A program made the translations under genes and the position numbers. The notes below the pieces were generated by a model. The model was given only the letters and a program-made list of their open reading frames with translations, was not told the DNA's origin and did not search any database. From Saprospirales bacterium (GTDB lineage: Bacteria; Bacteroidota; Bacteroidia; Chitinophagales; JADJOU01), in assembly GCA_947461165.1 (NCBI GenBank), contig CANHJR010000080.1, forward strand, positions 1 through 6,130: 6,130 bases of DNA, in the 5' to 3' direction. Of the stretch, positions 1 to 6,130 are shown piece by piece (positions within the stretch are counted from its first letter, which is position 1; every line of letters starts with the position of its first letter).

Positions 1-2
1 CT

Positions 3-557
3 AATTGTCAATCGAATACGATGGATACCACCAGAACAACAATAACGATGTTGGATGCAAATGGCGATACACTTCGAAAAACAACACAAGCAGTCATCGT
101 CAAGGATCTGAGGCCTAAAAGAACGGCTCTGGAAGAGGAGGCATATCAAAAATTGAGGAGAAAGGTCATAAAACTATATCCATATGCCTTGCTAGCAAAA
201 CAAATTTATGAAGAAACAAACGCGAATTTGAATGCGTTGGAGTCAAATAGTGATAAAAGAAAGTTCAAAAAGCAAAAAGAACAAGAACTTCGCGATCGAT
301 TTGAAAATGAAATCAAAGCCTTGTACACCACTGATGGTCCAGTTTTAGTTAAATTGATTCATCGTGAAACCAATAAAACGACCTATGATTTGCTTCGAGA
401 CAACAAGAGTTGGTTTAATTGCACCCTATACCAAATAGCAGCAAAGAGACATGGATATTCTTTGAAAGACAGCTACGATCCTGAAATGGATAAAGATATT
501 GAAGGAGTGGTCCAAATACTCAAATCAGAAGGTCAGCTTCCGATTGCTCCAAATTAA
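3..557 (+). CDS. DUF4294 domain-containing protein, 5' end probably outside the window
   Basis: This is a protein of unknown function that I recognise as DUF4294. From the ATG at 21 it would have 178 residues. The domain features are a highly charged helix region (about 36-100), the segment KVIKLYPYALLAK at 48-60, and VKLIHRET at 110-117, followed by the family's Asp/Trp-rich C-terminal part. The frame has no stop back to base 3. DUF4294 proteins usually begin with an export signal followed by a short stretch like the NGDT seen at 14-17, and no signal follows the ATG at 21. I therefore infer that the true start lies left of the window and that the protein is exported to the periplasm or envelope. 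If the ATG at 21 were the real start, the product would be cytoplasmic. It ends 15 bases before tsaE and is probably co-transcribed with it. Family assignment is fairly sure; function is unknown. Confidence 0.8.
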   Translation, partial: NCQSNTMDTTRTTITMLDANGDTLRKTTQAVIVKDLRPKRTALEEEAYQKLRRKVIKLYPYALLAKQIYEETNANLNALESNSDKRKFKKQKEQELRDRFENEIKALYTTDGPVLVKLIHRETNKTTYDLLRDNKSWFNCTLYQIAAKRHGYSLKDSYDPEMDKDIEGVVQILKSEGQLPIAPN

Positions 558-572
558 ACACTGAATAAGTTT

Positions 573-992
573 ATGTATCAAAGAGAATTTAACTTGGATG
601 AATTGACAGATGTCGCAGTCGACATAATTAAATTAAACAAAGATTCTCGAATCTATTGTCTTAAAGGAGATCTAGGTGCCGGGAAAACAACCTTGGTTGA
701 ATCAATTTGTCAAAAACTAGGTAGCAAAGATTTATTCTCTAGTCCTACCTTTTCTATATTCAATGAGTACGCATATCCTGAAGGAACAATTATTCATGCA
801 GACTTGTATCGAATTCAGAATAGGGAAGAGCTTGTCGACATTGGGCTTGAAGACTATTTAAATAGAGGTGATTATTGTTTTATAGAGTGGTACCAGGTTG
901 CAGAAACAATGCTCCCATCACCATATTATATTCTTTCGCTGGAATATAAATCAGAGTATTGTAGGCTTATCTCAATTGAATTGATCAAATGA
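573..992 (+). CDS. tsaE: tRNA threonylcarbamoyladenosine biosynthesis ATPase TsaE
   Basis: TsaE is the small cytoplasmic ATPase that works with TsaB and TsaD to put the threonylcarbamoyl group on A37 of tRNAs reading ANN codons (t6A). The 139-residue product has the usual family length. Its Walker A loop GDLGAGKT lies at 32-39, followed by the family signatures SSPTF at 56-60, HADLYR at 75-80 and FIEW at 103-106. The last is the equivalent of the acidic Walker B-like segment. All expected motifs are intact. The ATG at 573 is the natural start because the N-terminus (about 30 residues before the P-loop) matches the family. The gene follows the DUF4294 gene by 15 bases, and its stop overlaps the start of mnmD in an ATGA, which suggests translational coupling of two tRNA-modification genes. 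TsaB and TsaD are not in this window. Confidence 0.96.
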   Translation: MYQREFNLDELTDVAVDIIKLNKDSRIYCLKGDLGAGKTTLVESICQKLGSKDLFSSPTFSIFNEYAYPEGTIIHADLYRIQNREELVDIGLEDYLNRGDYCFIEWYQVAETMLPSPYYILSLEYKSEYCRLISIELIK

Positions 993-1639
993 TAACAATC
1001 GTTCAAACAAAAGATAACTCACCGACTCTGTATTCGGAACAGTTTGATCAAACGTATCATAGTATCTATGGTGCTATTCAAGAAAGCGAGCATGTTTTTA
1101 TAGCCAATGGATTGGACATAAAAAAGGATTTAAATACTATTTCTATTTTTGAAATGGGATATGGAACAGGCATCAATGCAATGCTTTCAATGCAATACTC
1201 ACAAAAGTATAGCAAAGATCTAGTATACGTTAGTATCGAAAAATTTCCTGTAGATTCTTCAATCTACTCCGTCTTCACGTTTGAAAATCATCAAATGAAT
1301 TCGGATTTGAAGATGCTAAACGATATGCCTTGGACAGAGAAGAATATATTCCCTCATTTTCAATTTACAAAATTGAAAGGAGATCTATGTGATTTGATTT
1401 TAAATCAAACCTTTGATGTCATATTTTATGACGCGTTCTCTCCCAATGCTCAGCCAGAATTATGGTCCATCGATATTTTTCAAAGAATGTATCGATTGCT
1501 GAACACGAATGGAATTCTTGTAACCTATTGCGCCAAAGGAGTTATTAAACGAAATCTTCGAGATGCTGGATTTCAAGTGGACTCAAAGCCTGGACCTCCA
1601 GGAAAACGCGAAATGACAGTCGCTACCAAAATCGATTGA
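989..1639 (+). CDS. mnmD: tRNA 5-aminomethyl(-2-thio)uridine-34 methyltransferase MnmD
   Basis: This is a SAM-dependent methyltransferase that makes the last step of mnm5(s2)U34 at the tRNA wobble position, methylating the aminomethyl group left by the MnmEG pathway. The 216 residues show the family's N-terminal YHS (23-25) and GAIQES (28-33), and the SAM-binding motif EMGYGTGIN (55-63). They also show the active-site region YDAF (147-150) followed by PELW (156-159), and the C-terminal PGPPGKREM (201-209). It corresponds to the N-terminal domain of enterobacterial MnmC. The FAD-dependent oxidase domain that makes up the rest of MnmC is absent, and the neighbouring gene does not supply it. That is the normal stand-alone form in Bacteroidota. 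The start is the ATG in the ATGA overlap with tsaE. A methyltransferase fold with another tRNA substrate is possible but unlikely given the complete signature. Confidence 0.93.
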   Translation: MITIVQTKDNSPTLYSEQFDQTYHSIYGAIQESEHVFIANGLDIKKDLNTISIFEMGYGTGINAMLSMQYSQKYSKDLVYVSIEKFPVDSSIYSVFTFENHQMNSDLKMLNDMPWTEKNIFPHFQFTKLKGDLCDLILNQTFDVIFYDAFSPNAQPELWSIDIFQRMYRLLNTNGILVTYCAKGVIKRNLRDAGFQVDSKPGPPGKREMTVATKID

Positions 1640-1668
1640 GCATATTACCGGCATTAGCAGTATGTTTG
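1636..1668 (+). promoter_or_regulatory. candidate Bacteroidota-type promoter for the RNA methyltransferase gene
   Basis: In the 51-base gap after mnmD, TATGTTTG at 1661-1668 matches the Bacteroidota -7 consensus TAnnTTTG exactly. A TTG at 1636-1638, which overlaps the mnmD stop codon, sits 22 bases upstream and could be the -33 element. The implied transcript start would fall about 15-20 bases before the ATG at 1691. An 8-base degenerate motif can arise by chance, so this is a candidate only. It would make the methyltransferase gene the head of a separate transcription unit. Confidence 0.4.
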
Positions 1669-1690
1669 TAGCTCATAATAAAAATAGATC

Positions 1691-2860
1691 ATGCGCCTTT
1701 TCCCAAATCAAATTACAGCCATTGAATCACTAGTGAAATCGGTGGTAGAAGACCAAAAAGTGCTTGATGCTGAAATAAAGATTCAAATTGATCTCAATAA
1801 AAAATGGGGCGGTCGCGATCGGAGATATTTCCAACAAGCTTGCTATGATTTGGTGCGTCATTATGAGTTGTTTCATTATATAGCTACTAAAAACCAAACA
1901 AGTAGGCTAACAGCTTATCTCAATTCATTAGTCGACTTACATATTGATTTCGAGAAAATTGAAATTGAAAATCCAGAATTGACATTTGGTGATCGATATA
2001 GCATTCCAGAAAATCTTTTGGAAATATATAAAGCACAAGCACCAAATGCAGAAGAAAATCTAAAGGCTATGCAAAAGGCAGGTCCTATCTTTCTTAGAAT
2101 AAATACTTCAATGACTAAGTTTGAGGACTTTGTAAAATCACTTGTCAAAGCGGAAATTGCGCACAAAAAAATCGAAGAAATCAACTATGGGGATGAAACC
2201 ATTAGTCTCTCAACCATAGAGCTAGAGCAGTCTACACATAGATCAAAGGCATTTTTTGAGTTAAACCAAAACTGCTATGACATTCAAGATATTGGTTCAC
2301 AAATTTTGACTACACTTGTCGATTTCCAAGGTGTCAATATGATTATAGAAGCTTGTGCTGGAAATGGAGGTAAAACATCCCATATTATAGATCTCACGCG
2401 AAACGAAAACCCATTGATCATATCAATGGATAGTGAGCGCAAGAAGTTGGAGAACCTAGTGTTGCGAATCGCCAAATGGAAAAATCATAAAGTGGTTACA
2501 GAAAAAGCCAATGACAAGGATATTGCAAAATACACCAATATGGCAGATTTGCTTTATTTAGACGTTCCGTGCACCGGATCTGGAACACTTCGACGTCAAG
2601 CAGATTTGAAATATCGAATTAGCAATAGTCTATTGGAAGAGAAAAAAGAGCTGCAACAAGATATTTTGAAGAAATTTCATCCAACCTTGAAGGCAGGTGG
2701 ACAACTCATATATACCACGTGTAGCCTGTTCAGAGCAGAGAATGATGATCAGGTAGATTGGTTGATATCACAAGGATTTGAGCTGAAAAAGTCATTGTAT
2801 CTGGAGCCATCGAAATACAATGGGGATGGTTTTTTCTTCGCATCTTTGATCAAAAAATAA
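1691..2860 (+). CDS. RsmB/NOP2/Sun-family RNA (cytosine-C5) methyltransferase
   Basis: This enzyme is expected to transfer a methyl group from SAM to C5 of a cytosine in rRNA or possibly tRNA. The 389 residues comprise a helical N-terminal region (about 1-130, with WGGRDRRYF at 39-47, as in Bacteroidota RsmB-like proteins) and a C-terminal Rossmann-fold domain. Motif I is EACAGNGGKT at 220-229, motif IV is DVPCTGSGTLRR at 291-302, and motif VI is YTTCS at 341-345. C344 should be the attacking cysteine and C294 the one that releases the product, so both catalytic residues are present. Motif I is unusual: the common form is D-x-C-A-x-P-G-G-K-T, but here the Asp is Glu and the Pro is Asn. The gene is 51 bases after mnmD and 43 before surE. 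The exact target site cannot be read from sequence, so I give no gene symbol; rsmB is the closest named relative. Confidence 0.9.
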   Translation: MRLFPNQITAIESLVKSVVEDQKVLDAEIKIQIDLNKKWGGRDRRYFQQACYDLVRHYELFHYIATKNQTSRLTAYLNSLVDLHIDFEKIEIENPELTFGDRYSIPENLLEIYKAQAPNAEENLKAMQKAGPIFLRINTSMTKFEDFVKSLVKAEIAHKKIEEINYGDETISLSTIELEQSTHRSKAFFELNQNCYDIQDIGSQILTTLVDFQGVNMIIEACAGNGGKTSHIIDLTRNENPLIISMDSERKKLENLVLRIAKWKNHKVVTEKANDKDIAKYTNMADLLYLDVPCTGSGTLRRQADLKYRISNSLLEEKKELQQDILKKFHPTLKAGGQLIYTTCSLFRAENDDQVDWLISQGFELKKSLYLEPSKYNGDGFFFASLIKK

Positions 2861-2903
2861 TCTTATTCAACGAACTAGCTTTCTACAATTTTTTATAAGA
2901 AAT

Positions 2904-3704
2904 ATGGCCCACAAAATCAAATCAAACCCCAATCGCCCTCTCATTTTAATAACCAACGACGACAGTATTTATTCGAAAGGAATACGAAGTCTTATAGATG
3001 CGGTGAAGCATCTCGGTGATGTTGTGGTGATAGCACCAAGCCTCCCTCAGAGTGGGATGGGACACGCTGTTACCTTGCATGAACCTCTAAGACTTACAGA
3101 GATCAAACGTTTTGAAGGAATTCTGGCTAGCTATGCTTGTAGTGGCACCCCTGTAGATTCTGTCAAAATAGCGCGCGACGTTGTTCTAGATCGGAAGCCA
3201 GACATTTGTCTTTCGGGAATCAATCATGGATCCAACTCCTCCATTAATGTTATTTATTCAGGAACCATGAGTGCTGCTGTAGAAGCTGGAATTGAAGCCA
3301 TTCCTTCGGTTGGGTTTTCACTGAGCGATCATATTGCGGATGCTGATTTTGAATTAAGTGCTGAAGTGGTGGCCAAGATCACCAAAGAAATGCTTGAAAA
3401 TCCTCAGAAGATGCCAATCTTGCTTAATGTAAATATTCCAAACATTAAAAAGGAGGAACTAAAGGGATATAAGATTTGTCGTCAAGCAGTGGCAAAATGG
3501 GAAGAGGAGTTTGAACAACGAACAGATCCAAGAGGCTCCATATATTACTGGCTTACAGGCAAATTCAAAAACTATGATCATCAAACGGACACAGATGAGT
3601 GGGCGCTTGCAAATGGCTATGTTTCAATCGTTCCAGTGCAGTTTGATCTTACAAACTACAAGGCAATGGATGTTCTAAACAATAATTGGCATCTAAACGA
3701 TTGA
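2904..3704 (+). CDS. surE: 5'/3'-nucleotidase SurE
   Basis: SurE is a metal-dependent phosphatase that removes phosphate from nucleoside 5'- and 3'-monophosphates (and short polyphosphate in some bacteria) and is linked to stress and stationary-phase survival. The 266 residues carry the complete metal site: TNDD at 17-20, the Ser loop PQSGMGHA with S50, and SGINHGSN at 104-111 with N107 as a ligand. Further family signatures are SGTPVDSVKIA, VIYSGTMSAAVEA and YYWLTG at 214-219. Length is typical. The ATG at 2904 leaves a 12-residue lead before the first beta strand, which is normal. The upstream 43 bases are AT-rich with no exact TAnnTTTG motif, so transcription may continue from the methyltransferase gene. 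The next gene starts 4 bases after the stop. Confidence 0.97.
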   Translation: MAHKIKSNPNRPLILITNDDSIYSKGIRSLIDAVKHLGDVVVIAPSLPQSGMGHAVTLHEPLRLTEIKRFEGILASYACSGTPVDSVKIARDVVLDRKPDICLSGINHGSNSSINVIYSGTMSAAVEAGIEAIPSVGFSLSDHIADADFELSAEVVAKITKEMLENPQKMPILLNVNIPNIKKEELKGYKICRQAVAKWEEEFEQRTDPRGSIYYWLTGKFKNYDHQTDTDEWALANGYVSIVPVQFDLTNYKAMDVLNNNWHLND

Positions 3705-3708
3705 ATAT

Positions 3709-4563
3709 ATGGATAAGGTTAAGCGAATTTTTTTATCGGTTTTTTACTTTCCTATCACGAGAATAGTTCTTGGGACTTTTGCTATTACTCTTGCGATGGG
3801 AGTTGTGACTGTTTTGTTTGACAATTTAGCCGAATTCCAATATTTTGAAACAGTTTTATCCATATGTCAGGCTATTGTTGCGACGTTGGCATATTCTTTT
3901 TTTTACAAATGGTATGAAAAGCGAAAAATAACGGAGTTGTCTTCTGTTGGCATTGTAAACTATGTGGTTCTAGGTCTTGCTATTGGTATTATTCTTCAAT
4001 CTTGTGTGTTATGGGTGGTGGAATTATTTGCAAGCTATACTGTCGTTCGCTTTAATCCACCAATATCCTTAATGCCAGCGATTGGAATGGCTATTTCCTC
4101 AGGTTTTATTGAGGAAATATTAATTAGAGGAATTATGTTTAGAATTCTCGAAGAATGGCTGGGTAGCTGGATTTCATTATTGATATCCGCTTTCATATTT
4201 GGTTTTATGCATATTGGAAACGAGGGAGCATCTGCATTCATTGCTATTTCGATAGCAGTTGAAGCAGGGATACTTCTTGGTGCGGCATTTATGTATTCAA
4301 GAAATTTATGGCTACCCATTGCCATTCATTTTTCTTGGAACTTTGTTCAAGGTGGAATCTATGGGGCGCGTGTTTCTGGGTTCAAGCTTCCAGATTCGTT
4401 GGTCAATGCAGAAATTGCTGGAAGTGAGCTTATTACAGGAGGCGCATTTGGACCGGAAGGATCTATCCAGGCATTGACTTTGTGCACAATCGCTGGGGTT
4501 ACCTTGCTCTATTTTGCATATAAAAAAGGAAATTTTATTCAACCATTTTGGAAAAAATCATGA
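3709..4563 (+). CDS. CPBP-family (CAAX/Abi-type) intramembrane metalloprotease
   Basis: This is a predicted multi-pass inner-membrane protease of the Rce1-like CPBP family (PF02517). Related proteins cleave prenylated proteins, process peptides or act in bacteriocin self-immunity, but most bacterial members have no known substrate. The 284 residues hold about eight hydrophobic segments (near 16-37, 45-66, 82-108, 118-143, 150-169, 173-193, 200-215 and 255-271). The three family motifs are intact: EEILIR at 135-140 (the EExxxR motif), FGFMH at 164-168 and HFSWN at 207-211. E135, E136, H168 and H207 are the expected catalytic and metal-binding residues, so it should be active. A GGAFGPEGS loop at 244-252 is also typical of this subgroup. 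It starts 4 bases after surE and its stop overlaps the next gene, so it sits inside a shared transcript. No bacteriocin-like precursor is visible nearby. Confidence 0.92.
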   Translation: MDKVKRIFLSVFYFPITRIVLGTFAITLAMGVVTVLFDNLAEFQYFETVLSICQAIVATLAYSFFYKWYEKRKITELSSVGIVNYVVLGLAIGIILQSCVLWVVELFASYTVVRFNPPISLMPAIGMAISSGFIEEILIRGIMFRILEEWLGSWISLLISAFIFGFMHIGNEGASAFIAISIAVEAGILLGAAFMYSRNLWLPIAIHFSWNFVQGGIYGARVSGFKLPDSLVNAEIAGSELITGGAFGPEGSIQALTLCTIAGVTLLYFAYKKGNFIQPFWKKS

Positions 4564-4859
4564 ATTCAAAAACAAAACAAATTTTAGGATACAATTATTT
4601 GGACAACCTTATTACCGGTATCATTTTAGGCACTGTTGCTATTATTCTAGTCTATTATATCCAAGTCAAATTTTACGGTATTGCTAGTCTAGGAGAATAT
4701 TCCGAAGCATTTCGTGTTCCATTTTTGAAGCGTTCCTTGCTTGGTGGCTTAGCTGTTTTTCTGGGTTTTAACTATTTTGATAAATTGTACGCCATGCGCG
4801 GTGTGCTTTTCGCCATTATATTGTTTGGAATCTATTTGGTTGTTAAAATGTTTTTTTAA
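4560..4859 (+). CDS. small hydrophobic protein with three predicted membrane helices
   Basis: I do not recognise a family for this 99-residue product. It has a polar N-terminal stretch, then hydrophobic segments at about 17-35, 60-76 and 80-98. A more polar loop (about 36-58) separates the first two, and the C-terminus is hydrophobic. It is most likely an inner-membrane protein. I prefer the ATG at 4560, which forms an ATGA overlap with the stop of the CPBP protease gene, as also seen between tsaE and mnmD. An in-frame ATG at 4548 would add four residues and give a 16-base overlap. The overlap suggests coupled translation and a possible functional link with the protease, as partner, regulator or substrate, but nothing in the sequence proves that. 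The next gene starts 2 bases after its stop. That it is a real gene is well supported by the tight packing; its function is unknown. Confidence 0.82.
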   Translation: MNSKTKQILGYNYLDNLITGIILGTVAIILVYYIQVKFYGIASLGEYSEAFRVPFLKRSLLGGLAVFLGFNYFDKLYAMRGVLFAIILFGIYLVVKMFF

Positions 4860-4861
4860 AG

Positions 4862-5683
4862 ATGTATTTTCAAAAAACATTTACCTTGGACAAACTGCCA
4901 GCAAGGCTGGATGGTTCTTCTGTGAAATATTTTATAAAAAATGAATCAGAATGGACAGAGGCTAATTCTTTTATTGGAAAGAAGCTTACGATTGAGTTTT
5001 CTGGAAAATTTCAATGTTTAGACTGCAGAAAGTATGTCAAAAAATTCTATGCTCAAGGTCTTTGCTATACGTGTATGATGACCTCCGCACTGAATAGTCT
5101 TTGTATCCTGAGGCCAGAGCTATGTGAAGCACATCTTGGAAGAGGTAAGGTGCCTGAATGGGAAGAAACACATCATAATCAACCTCATATCGTATACTTC
5201 GCAAATTCTGGGGATGCTATAAAAGTAGGCGTTACGAGAAATGATCAAATCCCTACAAGGTGGATAGATCAAGGTGCTGACTCTGCCATTATTCTGGCAC
5301 AAACGCCTTATCGCCAGCTAGCAGGAGAGATAGAAGTAGCGATGAAGGATTTTCTGAGCGATAAGACCAATTGGAGAGCCATGCTTCGCAATAGCAATGA
5401 TCGTTCGATAGATTTATTGTCGGAGAAGAATAAATATGCGGATATCCTATATGGAATGAAACAAGAATATGGTGAATATATTTCTGACGATGATACGATC
5501 TATAACTTGATTTATCCAAGCACCGTTATAGACAAGAGTATCAATTCACTAAAACTTGACAAAGAACCTCATATTGACGGCATATTAACAGGGATCAAGG
5601 GTCAATACCTTATTTTTGATGAAAAGCAGGTTTTTAACATGCGAAGTCACGGTGGATATGAAATACAATTAACCATTGAGTAA
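4862..5683 (+). CDS. DUF2797 domain-containing zinc-ribbon protein
   Basis: This is a protein of unknown function that I recognise as DUF2797. The 273 residues start with a beta-rich region (about 1-50), then a probable zinc ribbon with C52-x2-C55 and C68-x2-C71. Further conserved Cys and His follow at C81, C88 and H91. The signature block is VYFANSGDAIKVGVTR at 111-126, followed closely by RWIDQGAD, then a helical section and a C-terminal beta-rich tail. The strand-turn-strand pattern of VYFAN...KVGVTR resembles the core of GIY-YIG-type nuclease folds, so nucleic-acid binding or cleavage is a possibility, but this is inference. No signal peptide is visible, so it is probably cytoplasmic. It starts 2 bases after the small membrane protein and is the last gene of the packed run. 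The 123-base gap before thrS suggests the transcription unit ends here. Confidence 0.88.
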   Translation: MYFQKTFTLDKLPARLDGSSVKYFIKNESEWTEANSFIGKKLTIEFSGKFQCLDCRKYVKKFYAQGLCYTCMMTSALNSLCILRPELCEAHLGRGKVPEWEETHHNQPHIVYFANSGDAIKVGVTRNDQIPTRWIDQGADSAIILAQTPYRQLAGEIEVAMKDFLSDKTNWRAMLRNSNDRSIDLLSEKNKYADILYGMKQEYGEYISDDDTIYNLIYPSTVIDKSINSLKLDKEPHIDGILTGIKGQYLIFDEKQVFNMRSHGGYEIQLTIE

Positions 5684-5759
5684 TAAAAAATATTATGTTA
5701 ATCTGTTGAGTTTTTATAAATATTGCGTATTGCAATAGATTATAAGCAGAAAAATAATG

Positions 5760-5767
5760 TACATTTG
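5760..5767 (+). promoter_or_regulatory. candidate -7 promoter element for thrS
   Basis: TACATTTG matches the Bacteroidota -7 consensus TAnnTTTG exactly and lies 39 bases before the thrS ATG, in the only sizeable non-coding gap of the window (5684-5806). The -33 element is weak: the nearest TTG (5730-5732) is 27 bases upstream, further than usual, and only a TTA (5740-5742) sits at a 17-base spacing. Transcription would start around 5772-5775, giving a leader of roughly 30-35 bases. No T-box or tRNA-like leader that would indicate threonine-responsive control is visible. Confidence 0.42.
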
Positions 5768-5806
5768 TGGGCTAATGGGAATTTTAAACAATAATAGTAA
5801 AATAGT

Positions 5807-6130
5807 ATGATTCAGGTCACATTTCCAGATGGAAATATCAAGGAATTCGAAATTGGGATTTCACCAATGAAAATCGCAGAAAGTATAAGTCATGGATTAG
5901 CCAAAAAAGTTTTGGTTGCCAATGTGGATGGCAAGCCTTGGGATTTGACGCGTAGTTTGACCAATGATTGTAGTTTGAAATTGTTTACCTGGGATAATGA
6001 TGAAGGGAAAGAAGCATACTGGCATAGTTCTGCACACTTGATGGCAGAAGCCTTGGAGGCGCTATATCCAAATGTGATACTAGGCATTGGACCACCAATT
6101 GAGAATGGATTTTACTATGATATTGATCTC
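5807..6130 (+). CDS. thrS: threonyl-tRNA synthetase ThrS, N-terminal part, cut by the window end
   Basis: ThrS charges tRNA-Thr with threonine in the cytoplasm. Only the first 108 codons are present; the frame is still open at the last base. The part seen covers the TGS domain (about 1-62, starting MIQVTFPDGN) and the beginning of the second, editing domain. HSSAH at 73-77 supplies the HxxxH pair used to hydrolyse mischarged seryl-tRNA-Thr, and H73 and H77 fall at the same numbers as in the E. coli enzyme. GIGPPIENGFYYD at 93-105 is another strongly conserved ThrRS segment. The catalytic core and anticodon-binding domain must lie right of the window. The ATG at 5807 is the right start because the TGS domain begins immediately. 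The start has no Shine-Dalgarno sequence, only AT-rich DNA, as is common in Bacteroidota. Confidence 0.96.
   Translation, partial: MIQVTFPDGNIKEFEIGISPMKIAESISHGLAKKVLVANVDGKPWDLTRSLTNDCSLKLFTWDNDEGKEAYWHSSAHLMAEALEALYPNVILGIGPPIENGFYYDIDL

Noticed and set aside
6..8. Cysteine codon near the left edge as a lipoprotein attachment site of the DUF4294 protein
   Set aside because: The preceding residue is Asn rather than Gly, Ala or Ser, and the hydrophobic part of a signal cannot be seen in the window.
1915..2184. Open frame on the minus strand inside the RNA methyltransferase gene
   Set aside because: It lies wholly within a well-supported + strand gene, has no recognisable domain, and reads as the antisense shadow of AT-rich coding DNA. 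The same holds for the minus-strand frames at 2284-2475, 4035-4325, 4312-4542, 5120-5302, 5289-5519 and 5890-6087.
2861..2903. Promoter before surE
   Set aside because: The gap is AT-rich but contains no exact TAnnTTTG and no TTG at a suitable distance. Read-through from the methyltransferase gene is simpler.
4259..4477. Second + strand open frame inside the CPBP protease gene
   Set aside because: It overlaps the part of the protease that holds the HFSWN motif and the conserved GGAFGPEGS loop. Its own translation has no family features.
3709..4859. CPBP protease plus small membrane protein as a bacteriocin-immunity or phage-defence cassette
   Set aside because: No double-glycine leader peptide, transporter or toxin-like gene is present, and the flanking genes are housekeeping genes with no mobile-element traces.
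5683..5717. Possible terminator after the DUF2797 gene: ATAAAAA (5683-5689) can pair with TTTTTAT (5711-5717)
   Set aside because: The stem is only A-T pairs with a loop of about 21 bases, so it is too weak to call a terminator in DNA this AT-rich.
5768..5806. Riboswitch, T-box or tRNA-like operator in the thrS leader
   Set aside because: The leader after the candidate promoter is too short, and I found no T-box consensus or stable hairpin in it.

Overview
This window looks like an ordinary chromosomal stretch of a Bacteroidota bacterium. The evidence is a DUF4294 gene (a family I know essentially only from Bacteroidota), a stand-alone MnmD, a Bacteroidota-type RsmB/NOP-like RNA methyltransferase, AT-rich DNA, start codons without a clear Shine-Dalgarno sequence, and two exact matches to the Bacteroidota -7 promoter motif TAnnTTTG. 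I cannot name the genus. No rRNA, tRNA, insertion sequence, CRISPR array, prophage gene or other sign of transfer is visible.

All nine genes lie on the + strand. Left part (1-1639): the end of a DUF4294 gene whose frame is open at the left edge, then tsaE (t6A tRNA modification) and mnmD (wobble uridine methylation), packed with a 15-base gap and a 4-base ATGA overlap. Middle (1640-3704): a short gap holding a candidate promoter, an RsmB/NOP2/Sun-type RNA cytosine methyltransferase, and surE (nucleotidase). Right part (3709-5683): a CPBP-family membrane protease, a small three-helix membrane protein that overlaps it, and a DUF2797 zinc-ribbon protein, with gaps of 4 bases or less after surE. 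A 123-base non-coding gap (5684-5806) carries a second candidate promoter. The window ends inside thrS (threonyl-tRNA synthetase), of which only the first 108 codons are present.

The common theme is translation: t6A37 and mnm5(s2)U34 tRNA modification, RNA m5C methylation and tRNA-Thr charging. SurE, the CPBP protease and its small neighbour are general or membrane functions that appear to share the transcription unit. I found no convincing undescribed system. The points most worth a second look are the small membrane protein overlapping the CPBP protease, the uncharacterised DUF2797 protein, and an unusual SAM-binding motif in the RNA methyltransferase.
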